Position numbers and translations under genes: made by a program. Shown here piece by piece: positions 24,947-36,286 of a stretch of DNA of 64,000 nt (the stretch's first letter is position 1; each line of letters begins with the position of its first letter). The notes below the pieces were generated by a model that saw only the letters and a list, made by a program, of their open reading frames with translations, ran no database searches and had not been told where the DNA came from. The stretch is from the NCBI RefSeq assembly GCF_019891175.1, contig NZ_CP072600.1, forward strand, positions 6,014,001 to 6,078,000, read 5' to 3'. This DNA comes from Leptothermofonsia sichuanensis E412. Lineage in GTDB: Bacteria; Cyanobacteriota; Cyanobacteriia; Leptolyngbyales; Leptolyngbyaceae.

Positions 24947-25642
24947 ATGCTGTCCATGGGTCAAAATGTGACCGAACCTGTCAAGCTCAAAATTTTGGTG
25001 GTAGACGACCATGAGGTTGTTCTGGGCGGAACCATTGATCTGCTTCAGCGTCAGTATCCCCATGCTGAGATTCTGACGGCACAGACGGTTGAGAGTGCAC
25101 TTGAGCAAGTTAAACGTCAGACCCCCGATCTGGTTGTGCTTGACCTCTCCCTGCCTGAAAAGAAAGGCGGGATAGCCCAGGCGGATGCTGGAATTCAGCT
25201 CTTGAAGAAACTCATGCAGGACTATCCGACGCTGAATTTGATTGTTCAGAGTACCCATGTTAAAGCACTGGTCCGGATCAAGCCCGAAATTGATAAGCAT
25301 AATGGCGGCTTCACCGTGGCAGATAAAAGCCTCTCCAGCCAGGAAATGCTGACCCGGGTTGAATGGGCACTGAATGGGATTACCCATACCAAAGATATTC
25401 GCCCCGGACGAACCCTGGAGGTTAAACCAGACTGGCTAATGGTCCTGAAGCTGGCCTTTCATGAAGGATTGCAGGATCGGGCGATCGCCAGACGAATGCA
25501 AGTTTCAGAAAGAACGGTGCGTCACTACTGGACGAAAATTCAGGATGTCCTGGATGTTTACCCAGAGGAAGATAAACTGGATGGTAAGAACATCCGCATT
25601 CAGACGGAAATTCGAGCCAGGGAAGAAGGGCTGATTGACTGA
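24947..25642 (+). CDS. Response regulator, receiver + LuxR-type HTH
   Basis: About 231 codons; the start is uncertain between MLSMGQ and MGQNVTE three codons later. Receiver: VVDDHEVVLGG with the acidic pair, phospho-Asp in LVVLDLSLPEKKGG, and Lys in VADKSLSS. The C-terminal HTH (residues about 160-210, KLAFHEGLQDRAIARRMQVSERTVRHYWTKIQDVL) is NarL/LuxR-like. The next gene starts 21 bases on and encodes a CHASE2 kinase of the matching NarL-partner type, so the two form one two-component system. Targets unknown. Confidence 0.92.
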   Translation: MLSMGQNVTEPVKLKILVVDDHEVVLGGTIDLLQRQYPHAEILTAQTVESALEQVKRQTPDLVVLDLSLPEKKGGIAQADAGIQLLKKLMQDYPTLNLIVQSTHVKALVRIKPEIDKHNGGFTVADKSLSSQEMLTRVEWALNGITHTKDIRPGRTLEVKPDWLMVLKLAFHEGLQDRAIARRMQVSERTVRHYWTKIQDVLDVYPEEDKLDGKNIRIQTEIRAREEGLID

Positions 25643-25663
25643 GCCGGTCCGGGGTAAAAGGCG

Positions 25664-27571
25664 GTGCAACGCAATATCTGGAGTCGTCTGAAACAAACCA
25701 TTTCCCGATGGCGTCTGTGGGCATTGCCGGGGACGATGGTGATTGGCCTGGTGGTAGCAGCGCGGCTGTCGGGTTCTCTCCAGGGGCTGGAGTTAATTGC
25801 CCTCGATGCTTTTTTGCGGTCTCGTCCACCGGAACCTGAAGACGACCGGATTGTTCTGATTGGGATTGACGAAACCGATACCCGGACAATCGGGTATCCC
25901 ATTCCAGAGCAAAAACTGGTAGACCTGCTCAACACTCTGCAAACCTATCAGCCCACCGTGATTGGACTCCACATTTCCCAAAACCAGATTGCCAGGGTAG
26001 GGAATGGAACCCTGTTTGCGTCCTTGAAGCAGCGTCAGAATCTAGTTGTAGCCGAGAGACTGCTCCCCGCGTCCGATCAGATTCCTCCACCAAAGGGATT
26101 TTCAGGTAAACAGGTCGGGTTTATCGATGTCATCCCCGATGGGGATCTCCATTTAAGGCACATGATTTTGGGAACCCTTGACCCAATCGATCTCAAAACC
26201 TACAAGTTATCCTTGGCAATCCGACTGGTTGAAGCTTATTTGCTATCCCGCGATCGCACCCTCTTAATCCGTAATGGGATCCGTGACCCGGATGCGATTC
26301 GCTTTGGCAGAACTGAGTTACCTCGCCTGGAACCAGACTCAGGCGGGTATGTGAGGGCATCGATGGGTGACCCGGAAATTTTGCTTAATTTTCGGACAGG
26401 TGCCAGGCCCTTTCGTCTATTCTCTTTGAACCAGATTAAAACTGGGGATTTTGACCCGGACTGGTTGCGCGATCGCATCCTCATCGTGGGCATCACCGAT
26501 CCCAGAATTCGACCCATTATCCCCACGGCCACGGTGAGTGACACCAATTCCCTGGAAATTCAGGCCCATACGGTGAGTCAAATTATCAGCGCTGTGCTGG
26601 ATGGACGCCTGCTGTTCTATACCTGGTCCAGCGGCTGGGAATATGTCTGGATCGTTGGCTGGGGCGTGCTTGGTGTGGTGCTGAGCTGGCGGATTCAGCT
26701 TCTGACACAGACCTTACCGGCGATCGGTGTGGCGAATGTCTTCTTAGTGGGAGCGGGTTATTTCCTGTTAACGTTTGGTGGGTTGTGGCTTCCAGTGGTT
26801 CCGGCATTGCTGGCTCTCAACCTGAGTGTGGTCTTTCCAGCCGTTTATGAGTATGTCTATGAGCAGGAGAAGGCACTCAAAACTCGCCTGGATGAACGCC
26901 AGCGTACCCTGGAGCAAACCTTCAATACCATTCACAACGGTCCCCTGCAAACATTAGCCAGCCTTTTGAGACGTATGCGGGATAAGACCCTGTCCCAGGA
27001 ACAGGTGTTCTCAGCCCTTGAGAATCTCAATCGTGAAATTCGGGGAATTAGTGATCATCTGAAGCAAGAAACGCTGGTGCAGGAGGATAGCCTTTATCTG
27101 GGAAGTGGCGTCAAAATTGACCTCAAACTTCCGATCCATGAACTCTTTTATGAAGTCTACAGCTATACCCTGGACCGACCAGACTTTTCAAGGTTTAAAT
27201 CCCTGAAAGTTTCCTGCCAGTTCGACCCGATTGAGCAACACCTGCTCACCATCGACCAGAAGCGAGGGCTATGTCGCTTTTTAGAAGAGGCATTGTGCAA
27301 TGTTGGAAAACATGCAGAGGGGGCAACTCAATTGAGTATTACAGGAACCCAGCAGAGAAGGTGGTACAGCCTGAAAATTCTGGATAACGGCGCAGGCAAC
27401 CACTCAGCGATCGCAGGAGAAGGTACAAACTATGCCCGCCAACTGGCCGCTCAACTGCAAGGCCGGTTTAAGAGGACCCCTCTATCTCCCAAAGGAATGC
27501 TGTGTGAACTCACCTTTCCGCTTGCCCACTCCTGGTTCTGGCATCGCTACCGCCCCCCTGGAAAGCACTGA
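25664..27571 (+). CDS. CHASE2-domain sensor histidine kinase
   Basis: 635 codons with a GTG start. An N-terminal membrane segment (LWALPGTMVIGLVVAARL) is followed by the extracytoplasmic CHASE2 domain (ELIALDAFLRSRPPEPEDDRIVLIGIDETD, to about 300). Three further helices lie near residues 315-405 (VWIVGWGVLGVVLSW, VANVFLVGAGYFLL, LWLPVVPALLALNLSV). The phospho-acceptor is His424 in NTIHNGPLQTLASLL, HisKA_3 type, and the ATPase domain has EEALCNVGKHAEG and ILDNGAG. The G2-like region is weak (GEGTNYARQLAAQL). It pairs with the upstream response regulator. CHASE2 ligands are generally unknown. Confidence 0.9.
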   Translation: MQRNIWSRLKQTISRWRLWALPGTMVIGLVVAARLSGSLQGLELIALDAFLRSRPPEPEDDRIVLIGIDETDTRTIGYPIPEQKLVDLLNTLQTYQPTVIGLHISQNQIARVGNGTLFASLKQRQNLVVAERLLPASDQIPPPKGFSGKQVGFIDVIPDGDLHLRHMILGTLDPIDLKTYKLSLAIRLVEAYLLSRDRTLLIRNGIRDPDAIRFGRTELPRLEPDSGGYVRASMGDPEILLNFRTGARPFRLFSLNQIKTGDFDPDWLRDRILIVGITDPRIRPIIPTATVSDTNSLEIQAHTVSQIISAVLDGRLLFYTWSSGWEYVWIVGWGVLGVVLSWRIQLLTQTLPAIGVANVFLVGAGYFLLTFGGLWLPVVPALLALNLSVVFPAVYEYVYEQEKALKTRLDERQRTLEQTFNTIHNGPLQTLASLLRRMRDKTLSQEQVFSALENLNREIRGISDHLKQETLVQEDSLYLGSGVKIDLKLPIHELFYEVYSYTLDRPDFSRFKSLKVSCQFDPIEQHLLTIDQKRGLCRFLEEALCNVGKHAEGATQLSITGTQQRRWYSLKILDNGAGNHSAIAGEGTNYARQLAAQLQGRFKRTPLSPKGMLCELTFPLAHSWFWHRYRPPGKH

Positions 27572-27603
27572 ATCGCAAACTTGTGTGATCGCAAACTTGT
27601 GTG
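27572..27603. repeat. Exact 16-bp tandem duplication
   Basis: ATCGCAAACTTGTGTG twice in a row, directly at the 3' end of the kinase gene; its TGA overlaps the first copy by at most two bases. Near 27693-27723, TATATAGCAGTC occurs twice. The gap to the GH13 gene shows nothing else. Confidence 0.9.
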
Positions 27604-27763
27604 GCAGCCAATATCCTTGAACTATCGCCGATAATCTCTGTCCTGTCCACACCAGGTCACTGTCCGACCACGCGAATAAAGCCACCACTGTTATATAGCA
27701 GTCCTAAATATATAGCAGTCGCACAATCAGTTGTGAGAGTGAGAGGCTTTGTGAGCAGGGAAT

Positions 27764-29662
27764 TCAAGCACCCGTTCTGGCATAGAAAACTCGCCCCCAG
27801 TTAGAGTTGACTGTCTGGCTGGTCAAGCGGTAGTTCGAGACTGTAACCGATTCATGATTCAGTAAATCAGTCCAGGTGCCATTGCAGGAGAAGGGAATAT
27901 CAACAGACTGATTAACTGCCGAGAAATTCAAAACAATAATGAATTTCTCGCTCTGCCCATCCAATCCAGTTCCCCAGCGGTGATAAATAACAATCCCTTG
28001 ATCAACATTAACCCCATACCCCTCGGAATTGAAATGGGTTTGGCGTTCATCGTAAGCACTGGGATAGAAATTGGCAGAACGCAAAGCGGGATGCTCCCGT
28101 CTAATCTGAATCAGCTTCTGGTACAGGTTAAATAAAGGGGTGCCAATGGCATCCTGGCGTCTTTCCCAATTGACCGGTCTGGGACTGACCCGGTCTGCCC
28201 CCTCTTCTGGCAGATAGTATTCGTCGCCGAATTCCTGTCCATTATGGATCAATGCCGTTCCGGGCAAGGTAAAGAGGGCGATCGCATAAGGCTGGCTCTT
28301 AAACCAATGATTGGTCCTCACATCTGCACCAATTCGACCACCACCGACTTTATTCACAATCGTACTGTGGTCATGGTTCTCAATGTATACAGTCGGTCCA
28401 GTACCCGGTGCAAAGTCCCGGTGAGCATCCAGAGGACGCATGAGGCTCGTGTTGATTCGATTGTTGTAACCAAACTCCCAGGCTTTGAACATCAGGGGAT
28501 CGAACCAGCACCCTGTCGCTCCAATCTGGTTGGTGTCTTCAATCGCCTCATAGCGATTGTCTGTGAGGTGCTCAATGGTTAATGTGATATTTCTGCGATT
28601 CGTACCATAGAGATAGCCGCGCAAGTTCTGAATTAAATGGCTTACGCCAGGATCAACCTGACCTCTAAGGTAATATCCCAGGGTGTAATCAAACCGGATG
28701 CCATCGATCTGGTACTTATCCAGCCAGTACTTGCACACATCAAAAACAAATTCCTGTGTACATCGGTTTTGATAGTCTAATTCTTTGAAAAAGCCACCTT
28801 TGCTAAAATCTCCGATGTAGGGAGAATCTTGGGGATCACGGTATAGCCAGTAATAGGGAAACCCAACCCCCTCTGCCCCCTCTTCCACATGGTTGAACAC
28901 CCCGTCCATAATGACATGAATGCCTTCTGCATGGAGCGCATCAAACAGTTCTTTCAGGCGATATAGCTTGTTAAGTTTTTCAGCAGGATCGGTGCTGTTT
29001 GTGTTGGTGAACCGATCCTCAACAGAGAAAAAGAGAAATGGATTGTATCCCCAACTGAAACCGCGCCCGATGGTTGCTGTCCAGGGCATAAATTCAATAG
29101 CATTAATCCCCAATTCTTTGAAGTAAGGGATCTGGTCTTTAATCAAGTCTAAGGGAGCCTTGGGCTGATCACCGGGCTGTCTGGCTTGCACCAGTTTATC
29201 GGTGAAATCATCAATCATCAGTTCATAGATGATCAGATCGCCGGGAGGAAGCCGCTTCAGAATTGGCTGTACCTGTTCAACTCGATTCCCCCCAATCACA
29301 AATCCTGAGTTTTCATGGTTGGCATCTTGTCCACTGTATCGAGCGCAGGGATCATTACACCAGCGAGTCTTGCCATCATCAAACGTAACAAAGTACTTGT
29401 ATTCGTAAAAGTCATCAGGCAGGGTTGCCGAGAACGTATATAGCATCCCCAGAGGATGATCATGCAACTGCATCTCCGGTGCATTGAGAAAATCCCAATC
29501 GGATTGTCCCAGATGGTGCTGAAAGGTACCTGTAACCTGGAGTCTTTGAATTCTGGGAAGCCCTCCTCTGCCATATTGCAAGGGATCTTTAGCCCGGTCG
29601 GGAAAGAAGAGTCGAAAGGTTACTGTGTTGCCTTCGACTTTTGCACCAAAGTCTTCATACAT
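27764..29662 (-). CDS. GH13 (alpha-amylase family) glycoside hydrolase with N-terminal CBM48-like domain
   Basis: 632 codons, preceded by AAGGAG. Residues 1-125 look like the isoamylase/CBM48 beta domain (VTFRLFFPDRAK, YEYKYFVTFDDGKTRWCNDP). The barrel carries all GH13 regions: DGVFNHV, nucleophile Asp325 in GIRFDYT, acid-base Glu364 in TIEHLTD, and Asp431 in IENHDHS. The family includes branching, debranching and trehalose-forming enzymes. The arrangement with an N-terminal CBM48 suits alpha-1,6 or maltooligosaccharide activity on glycogen; the exact bond is not decidable. No signal peptide, so cytoplasmic. It is divergent from thiC. Confidence 0.88.
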   Translation of the reverse strand: MYEDFGAKVEGNTVTFRLFFPDRAKDPLQYGRGGLPRIQRLQVTGTFQHHLGQSDWDFLNAPEMQLHDHPLGMLYTFSATLPDDFYEYKYFVTFDDGKTRWCNDPCARYSGQDANHENSGFVIGGNRVEQVQPILKRLPPGDLIIYELMIDDFTDKLVQARQPGDQPKAPLDLIKDQIPYFKELGINAIEFMPWTATIGRGFSWGYNPFLFFSVEDRFTNTNSTDPAEKLNKLYRLKELFDALHAEGIHVIMDGVFNHVEEGAEGVGFPYYWLYRDPQDSPYIGDFSKGGFFKELDYQNRCTQEFVFDVCKYWLDKYQIDGIRFDYTLGYYLRGQVDPGVSHLIQNLRGYLYGTNRRNITLTIEHLTDNRYEAIEDTNQIGATGCWFDPLMFKAWEFGYNNRINTSLMRPLDAHRDFAPGTGPTVYIENHDHSTIVNKVGGGRIGADVRTNHWFKSQPYAIALFTLPGTALIHNGQEFGDEYYLPEEGADRVSPRPVNWERRQDAIGTPLFNLYQKLIQIRREHPALRSANFYPSAYDERQTHFNSEGYGVNVDQGIVIYHRWGTGLDGQSEKFIIVLNFSAVNQSVDIPFSCNGTWTDLLNHESVTVSNYRLTSQTVNSNWGRVFYARTGA

Positions 29663-29837
29663 AGAGTTGCTCCTTCAATCAGGTAATGTTCTAGATGTGT
29701 AGATAGGATCTTGTAGAAACTTTCTGCCCGAACATCTCTACAAACAAAAACAACAGGTTTGAAATACTATCCTCACAAACCTTCAACTTTTTGGAACCTC
29801 CATTCTCCTCTCAATCAGGGGTGGTATGATAGCTCAC

Positions 29838-31446
<1,609 letters not shown>

Positions 31447-31448
<2 letters not shown>

Positions 31449-32349
31449 AAGTTTCCCTTGCCCCTCGAATCATCTTCTGGCTATTGCGGAGATAGGTCAG
31501 GAACAGCAGGATGGAAAATGCCATGATCAGCAATCCCAGAATGTTATTGGAGAAGAAATTGTATAAGCCGTGCAGTACAGCCGCGATCGCCAGACCGACC
31601 AGAATAATCGTCCACTGTTGCGATCGACTGAACGTAGACAATCCCAGAAAATAGCCTGAAATGCCTGCCCAGATAGCATGGAATAATGGCAAACAGACAA
31701 ATCGAATCGTAATCACCAGCAGAAAACCACTGATATTTCCTTCTAGCGGTTGCTGGTCCATCCCACGCAGGGAGTGGGAAAATCCCTCGCTAAGACCCGT
31801 GGCGTATTGTAGCGAATAGGTAACTCCTTCAGAAATGGCAAACCCCAAACCAGAGACGGCACCATAAAACGCCGTTGATTGGGGATCCTGCACCTTTCCT
31901 GGATTGACCAGGAACAGATAGACAGGTAAGGCTTTAATGGATTCCTCCAAAACTCCCACACCCAACACAAAGCCAATCAAGTCTAGAATGACGCCCCGTC
32001 GAATTCCCTGATAGAGGAAACTAAAGGGTGGAACCAGTTGAAGCAGTAAAAGCAGGGGAATGCCCAGGACAAGAACAAAAAACACACAGGTCAACGTTTT
32101 ACCCCAGGTAAAGTGTCCGGGATTGATGAAGTTGCGCAGCACCAGTCCCCAGATGCAGGCATAATAAATCCCCAGAAGCCAGGCGGTGTTTCGTAAATCA
32201 TCGCCAAACCCCAGCAGGCTCACCAGCAGGGGAAACAACCCAAAGAAGAGCAAAAACCGGACATTTCCGTGGTTATAAAGCTCTGGTTTAAAGACTTCTT
32301 CGTATGGCACCACATCCTTAAAGCGAAATTTCCATGGATGATTGCTCAT
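31447..32349 (-). CDS. PrsW-like intramembrane metalloprotease
   Basis: 300 codons with about eight membrane segments. The conserved residues of the PrsW family, related to the CAAX/ABI proteases, are present: EES in GVLEESIKALPVYL, Glu in GFAISEGVTY, His in FHAIWAGISGYFLG and His in LHGLYNFFSNN. PrsW in Bacillus cuts an anti-sigma factor; the substrate in cyanobacteria is unknown. A cytoplasmic N-terminus of about 30 residues precedes the first helix (VRFLLFFGLFPLLVSLLGF). It is convergent with thiC and its upstream region contains family-2 repeat ends. Confidence 0.85.
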
Positions 32350-32362
32350 TGCCTGGGTACCT

Positions 32363-32392
32363 TATTCACAAATTCAAGGCTGACAAGCCACT
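32363..32392. repeat. Family-2 element, right-end fragment
   Basis: ATTCACAAATTCAAGG...TGACAAGCCACTA matches the last 30 bases of the full element (ACTCACAACTTCAAGG...TGACAAACCACTA). It begins 13 bases upstream of the PrsW-like start codon. Confidence 0.75.
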
Positions 32393-32524
32393 AGTCTGAG
32401 TGTAGCAATGAAAATAGGAACATACTGACCCCTACTCCCTTCTATCTTTGGAGGGTTCTTCCTCCAGAGGGTTCTTTGGAGAAAGACCCTGACTTAACGT
32501 TGCAGTACTTAACGTTGCAATAAC

Positions 32525-32623
32525 TACTGGGTCTGGTAAGCATTATTTTGGAGGTTGAAAACCCGAAAATAACAACCCTCGGCTCTATCCCGGACTCACA
32601 ATGACCAAGTTGACAAACCACTA
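32525..32623. repeat. Family-2 MITE-like element, second complete copy
   Basis: 99 bp from TACTGGGTCTGGTAAGC to GTTGACAAACCACTA. It aligns along its whole length with 18009-18105, including CATTATTTTGGAGGTTG, CCGAAAATAAC and GGACTCACAA. It ends 17 bases before the MscS start, so it forms that gene's leader. Confidence 0.85.
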
Positions 32624-32640
32624 CGGGTGAATCGTGAACA

Positions 32641-34545
32641 ATGCTGATGCAAGGTTTCCTGATAACATTAATGCCTGGCGTTTCTAGCAACCTGGTTCGG
32701 GGGAAAAAACGCTGGTTTCATCCCCTCATCCGGTTTGTATTGATTGGCATACTGACCTTTGGGATCGCCGTAGGCGGAGAATCCATTACCCTGGCACAAC
32801 TCCCGCTGCCCAGTCCGGCTGCCCCGACGTTAGCCAGTCCCCCTGCTGGGGTTGAACGCCGGGGTGCCCTTGAAATCACCAATGTGATGTTTGATGGAGA
32901 AGAGTTGTTTAGAATTGCCTCTCCAACCGTGCGTGATCGCACAAATCCCGGTGCGTTGATCCCGGTAGAAGAACGAGCAGAGCAAATTGAGGCAAATCTG
33001 AATCGGGTGATTCAAGATGACATCCGGCTTTCTCCCAGCGGGATTGTGACTGAAACGAACTATGACCTCGACACTTTACAGGTCTATACCTCAACCCTCA
33101 ACAACGACCAGGTTATTTTTGTTAAAGACAAAAATCATCCTGAACCCCTCAGCATCATCACGGTCACCCAGTCGGATGCTGTACTCTACGGGCAGCCGGT
33201 TGAGGAAGTAGCCGCCTTAATGCAACAACGCATCAGCACCAGACTGCGGGAAGCCCTGACGGAACGTACCCAGGAAACCCTGGAAGCCCAGATTGGCCGG
33301 GCATTTCCTATTTTTGGGGGGATGCTGGTTGCCAGTCTGGGACTGTTCCTGCTCCAGAAACGGTTGAAGGCACGGGACAGTGCTCTCCAGGAACAGAAAG
33401 AAGTTGAAGTCGCTGAACCCCCGCTTGCCGAGGAGACTCCACCCGGTGCTCCCATCCCGGCAACCCATCGTCTGGGATTTCAGGCAGCCCTGAGACAGCA
33501 GTTTACCTTCGAGCGACGACGACGATTGGTCGCATTTTTCAGATGGCTGGCATTTTGGGGGCAAATTGCTGTCTGGGTGGGGGGCATCGGGATCATTCTG
33601 TCCCTCTTCCCCTGGACCCGTCCCCTCTCTGAACAAATCCTCAGCATTCCCCTCAGTCTGCTGATGGTCTGGTTTGTGACTGGACTGTTGATTCGTGCGG
33701 GGGATATGGCACTGGACTCCCTGGCAAAAGCCTGGGAAGAGGGAAACTTGTTTGCCAGAAGCGATGATCACCGGGAAGCCCTGAGAATTTCTACGGCCAT
33801 TGGTGCCCTGAAAGGACTGAAAACATTTGCGGTTTATATCGTTGGCATTACCTGGCTGTTGAGTGTGATTGGGCTTCCGGTTGGTTCTGTACTGGCAATC
33901 GGGGGGATTGTTGCCTTCGCCATTTCCCTCGGCTTCCAGAATGTGGTGAGGGACGTGGTGAATGGGTTCCTGATTCTGATGGAAGACCAGTATGCGGTCG
34001 GAGATGTGGTTTCTATCGGAAATGATGCCGGTCTGGTAGAGAACATGAATCTGCGTATTACCCAACTTCGCGACGCCGAGGGACGCCTGATCACTATTCC
34101 GAATAGCGCCATTACCCATGTCAGAAACCTGACACGAACCTGGTCCAGAGTCGATTTTTCGATTGAAATTGCCTACAGCACCGATATTGACTTTGCCCTG
34201 GGTATCCTGCGAGATCTGGCTCAGCAGATGTATGATGAGCCAGAGTGGCGCGATCGCATCATCGGTCCCCCGGAAGTGCTGGGTGTTGACAGTCTCTCCC
34301 ATACAGGGATGTTGCTGCGGGTCTGGATCCGGACCAAACCCGCTCAGCAATGGGTGGTTGGGCGCGAATTCCGCCGCCGGGTTAGAGTTGCCTTTGACAG
34401 GCATGGGATTGCGATTGGAAAACCCCAGCAAGATGCCTGGTTGATGGGGGAGGGGTTGGCTGCTAATGGCTCTTCCAGCGGTCGAGTCCAGGCAGAAGAA
34501 GGGTCAGAAAGTGACGCCGACGGCAGCCAGTCACCAGCACAGTAG
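32641..34545 (+). CDS. Mechanosensitive ion channel, MscS family, with periplasmic domain
   Basis: 634 codons; ATG two codons in is an equal start. An N-terminal signal/anchor (FVLIGILTFGIAVGGESITLAQ) is followed by a periplasmic region (55-215) with LFRIASPTVRDR and ITVTQSDAVLYGQP. Four helices follow (IFGGMLVASLGLFLL; FFRWLAFWGQIAVWVGGIGIILSL; LSLLMVWFVTGLLIRAG; TFAVYIVGITWLLSVIG). The MscS pore helix and beta domain read GIVAFAISLGFQNVVRDVVNGFLILMEDQYAVGDVV, then NLRITQLRDAEGRLITIPNS. Such channels release solutes under hypo-osmotic stress. The periplasmic part is larger than in E. coli MscS. It is convergent with the kinase gene, 13 bases apart. Confidence 0.92.
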   Translation: MLMQGFLITLMPGVSSNLVRGKKRWFHPLIRFVLIGILTFGIAVGGESITLAQLPLPSPAAPTLASPPAGVERRGALEITNVMFDGEELFRIASPTVRDRTNPGALIPVEERAEQIEANLNRVIQDDIRLSPSGIVTETNYDLDTLQVYTSTLNNDQVIFVKDKNHPEPLSIITVTQSDAVLYGQPVEEVAALMQQRISTRLREALTERTQETLEAQIGRAFPIFGGMLVASLGLFLLQKRLKARDSALQEQKEVEVAEPPLAEETPPGAPIPATHRLGFQAALRQQFTFERRRRLVAFFRWLAFWGQIAVWVGGIGIILSLFPWTRPLSEQILSIPLSLLMVWFVTGLLIRAGDMALDSLAKAWEEGNLFARSDDHREALRISTAIGALKGLKTFAVYIVGITWLLSVIGLPVGSVLAIGGIVAFAISLGFQNVVRDVVNGFLILMEDQYAVGDVVSIGNDAGLVENMNLRITQLRDAEGRLITIPNSAITHVRNLTRTWSRVDFSIEIAYSTDIDFALGILRDLAQQMYDEPEWRDRIIGPPEVLGVDSLSHTGMLLRVWIRTKPAQQWVVGREFRRRVRVAFDRHGIAIGKPQQDAWLMGEGLAANGSSSGRVQAEEGSESDADGSQSPAQ

Positions 34546-34558
34546 ACCAGGAAATGCT

Positions 34559-36286
34559 TCAAGATTTTTCAGCCATCTGTTCCAGCCTGAGTGGAAGCTC
34601 GACACAAAAGGTGGTGCCAGCATTCTCCTGGCTGGTAAAGCTGATTTGACCTTGATGGAGTTCTACGCATTGCTTCACGATCGCCAGTCCCAAACCTGTA
34701 CCCCGAATGGTTTCTGCATTTCTTGCCCGGTGGAACAGTTCAAATAGCTTGGGTTGATCCTCTAAGGGAATGCCAATCCCCTGATCTTGAACTGTAAAGC
34801 GAACCACCGGATCCAGGCAAGCCAGGGAAAACTCAACCGCACTTCCGGGTTGGGAATACTTGACTGCATTCGACAGCAAATTGGTCAAAATGGAGCGCAA
34901 CAGCTTGGGATCCAAAAAGACCTGCTGACAAGCCCCCTGGCTGGTCAGGGTAATCTTATGGTGAGATCCGATTCCCAGTTGAATTTCCTCAACAATTTCA
35001 CAACAAAATTCTTCAACATTCAACCAGACAGGGCTAAACTCCAGTTTCCCGGCTTCGGCTTTGCCAATGGTCAATACATCCTCCATTAACTGATCGATAT
35101 TTTGAATCGCAGTTCGGATGCGGCGAAAATACTCCTGCTTCTTGGCTTCGCTGGCAACATCGCCATATTGCTCAAGAATCTCGGTTGCCGTTCTAATCGC
35201 CGTCAGGGGAGTACGAAATTCATGGGACGCCATGGAAACAAAGCGAGATTTGAGTTCATTCAGTTCCTTTTCTTCCTCCAGTTCGCGACGCATCTTATCT
35301 TCGGCCTGTTTACCCTCCCGAATCAACTGCTCGCGAGTACGGATGCTGTCAATCATGTCACCAAACACCTGAGCCAGGGTATTCATCTCGTCAGGAAACC
35401 AACGCTGTTTGGCAAAGGAAAGAGACTGGTGATAATTTCCAGCAGCAATCCGTTCGGCGGATTCCGTTAATTCAATCAAATGTTTAGTCAGCACACCAGA
35501 CAACAGGTAGACTAGAACGAACAAAACCGCGTAGGTGGACACAAAGGAAACCAATACCTTATCCCGAATTTCTTGCTGCACCTTAAGCACATAGTCCGCT
35601 TCAATGTCAATGCCCAGGATGGCAACTACGTTTCCACGGGTGTCTTTCAGCGGAGCAAACGCAGAAAGCCAGGTCCCCCACTTGTCCGTATAAATTTCTC
35701 GCGTTTCGACAATTTCTCCATGCTCAATCACCTGATGGGTGACCCTTGCTGGAACACCGGGTTCCAGAAAATGAACCGATTTAGCCGGATTATGATTTGC
35801 CCACAGATCGACCAGATAAATAATTTCTAACTGATCCGGAGCTACGGCAGGAGGACCCATTCTCCGATTGTTTCTCGCTGGCCCAAAGGTATAGGCATAT
35901 AGCCATGACCGTGGCTCAATCCCATGAACGGTTTCAAACCAGGCTAACTGCTGCTGAAATCGTGGGTCATCCGAAAATCCGGCGGCATTTCGCTCACCAT
36001 CTTTGTAGAGAGCCATGAGCTGGTTTACATCCACGCCCCTGGCTGCCCCTACCAGGGTAGATTTCATGTCGGCTCTCAGGCGAGAGATGGTTTTCTCTGT
36101 TGTAAATGTGTAGAACCAGTAAAAGGCACCCGCAAAAACAACGCTAAACACCATGCTGAATCCAAGCAGAAGTTTGACCCGCAGACTAATAAACGTGGTT
36201 TGATTTCGCTGGGTTTGCAGTTCTGTAGTCTGATAGACACTATCTGTCTGATGATTTCTCTGTAATTGATGTTGCGGTAAACCCAC
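34559..36286 (-). CDS. Membrane sensor histidine kinase with dCache-like periplasmic domain and HAMP
   Basis: 575 codons, GTG start. Domains: helix LLLGFSMVFSVVFAGAFYW (36-55); extracytoplasmic sensor (60-245) with LYKDGERNAAG, WLYAYTFGPARN and VVAILGIDIEADYV, a Cache-like fold; second helix (255-275); HAMP (280-330); coiled coil; HisKA with His355 (SMASHEFRTPLTAIR); ATPase with NLLSNAVKYS, DQGIGIP, and GTGLGLAIV. All catalytic boxes are intact. No response regulator is adjacent, so it is an orphan kinase. Confidence 0.92.
   Translation of the reverse strand: MGLPQHQLQRNHQTDSVYQTTELQTQRNQTTFISLRVKLLLGFSMVFSVVFAGAFYWFYTFTTEKTISRLRADMKSTLVGAARGVDVNQLMALYKDGERNAAGFSDDPRFQQQLAWFETVHGIEPRSWLYAYTFGPARNNRRMGPPAVAPDQLEIIYLVDLWANHNPAKSVHFLEPGVPARVTHQVIEHGEIVETREIYTDKWGTWLSAFAPLKDTRGNVVAILGIDIEADYVLKVQQEIRDKVLVSFVSTYAVLFVLVYLLSGVLTKHLIELTESAERIAAGNYHQSLSFAKQRWFPDEMNTLAQVFGDMIDSIRTREQLIREGKQAEDKMRRELEEEKELNELKSRFVSMASHEFRTPLTAIRTATEILEQYGDVASEAKKQEYFRRIRTAIQNIDQLMEDVLTIGKAEAGKLEFSPVWLNVEEFCCEIVEEIQLGIGSHHKITLTSQGACQQVFLDPKLLRSILTNLLSNAVKYSQPGSAVEFSLACLDPVVRFTVQDQGIGIPLEDQPKLFELFHRARNAETIRGTGLGLAIVKQCVELHQGQISFTSQENAGTTFCVELPLRLEQMAEKS

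Noticed and set aside
33217-34431. 404-codon minus-strand ORF
   Set aside because: It is wholly antisense to the MscS channel gene, whose plus-strand product has full family features; the minus product has no recognisable domain and repetitive Asn/Gln/His composition.
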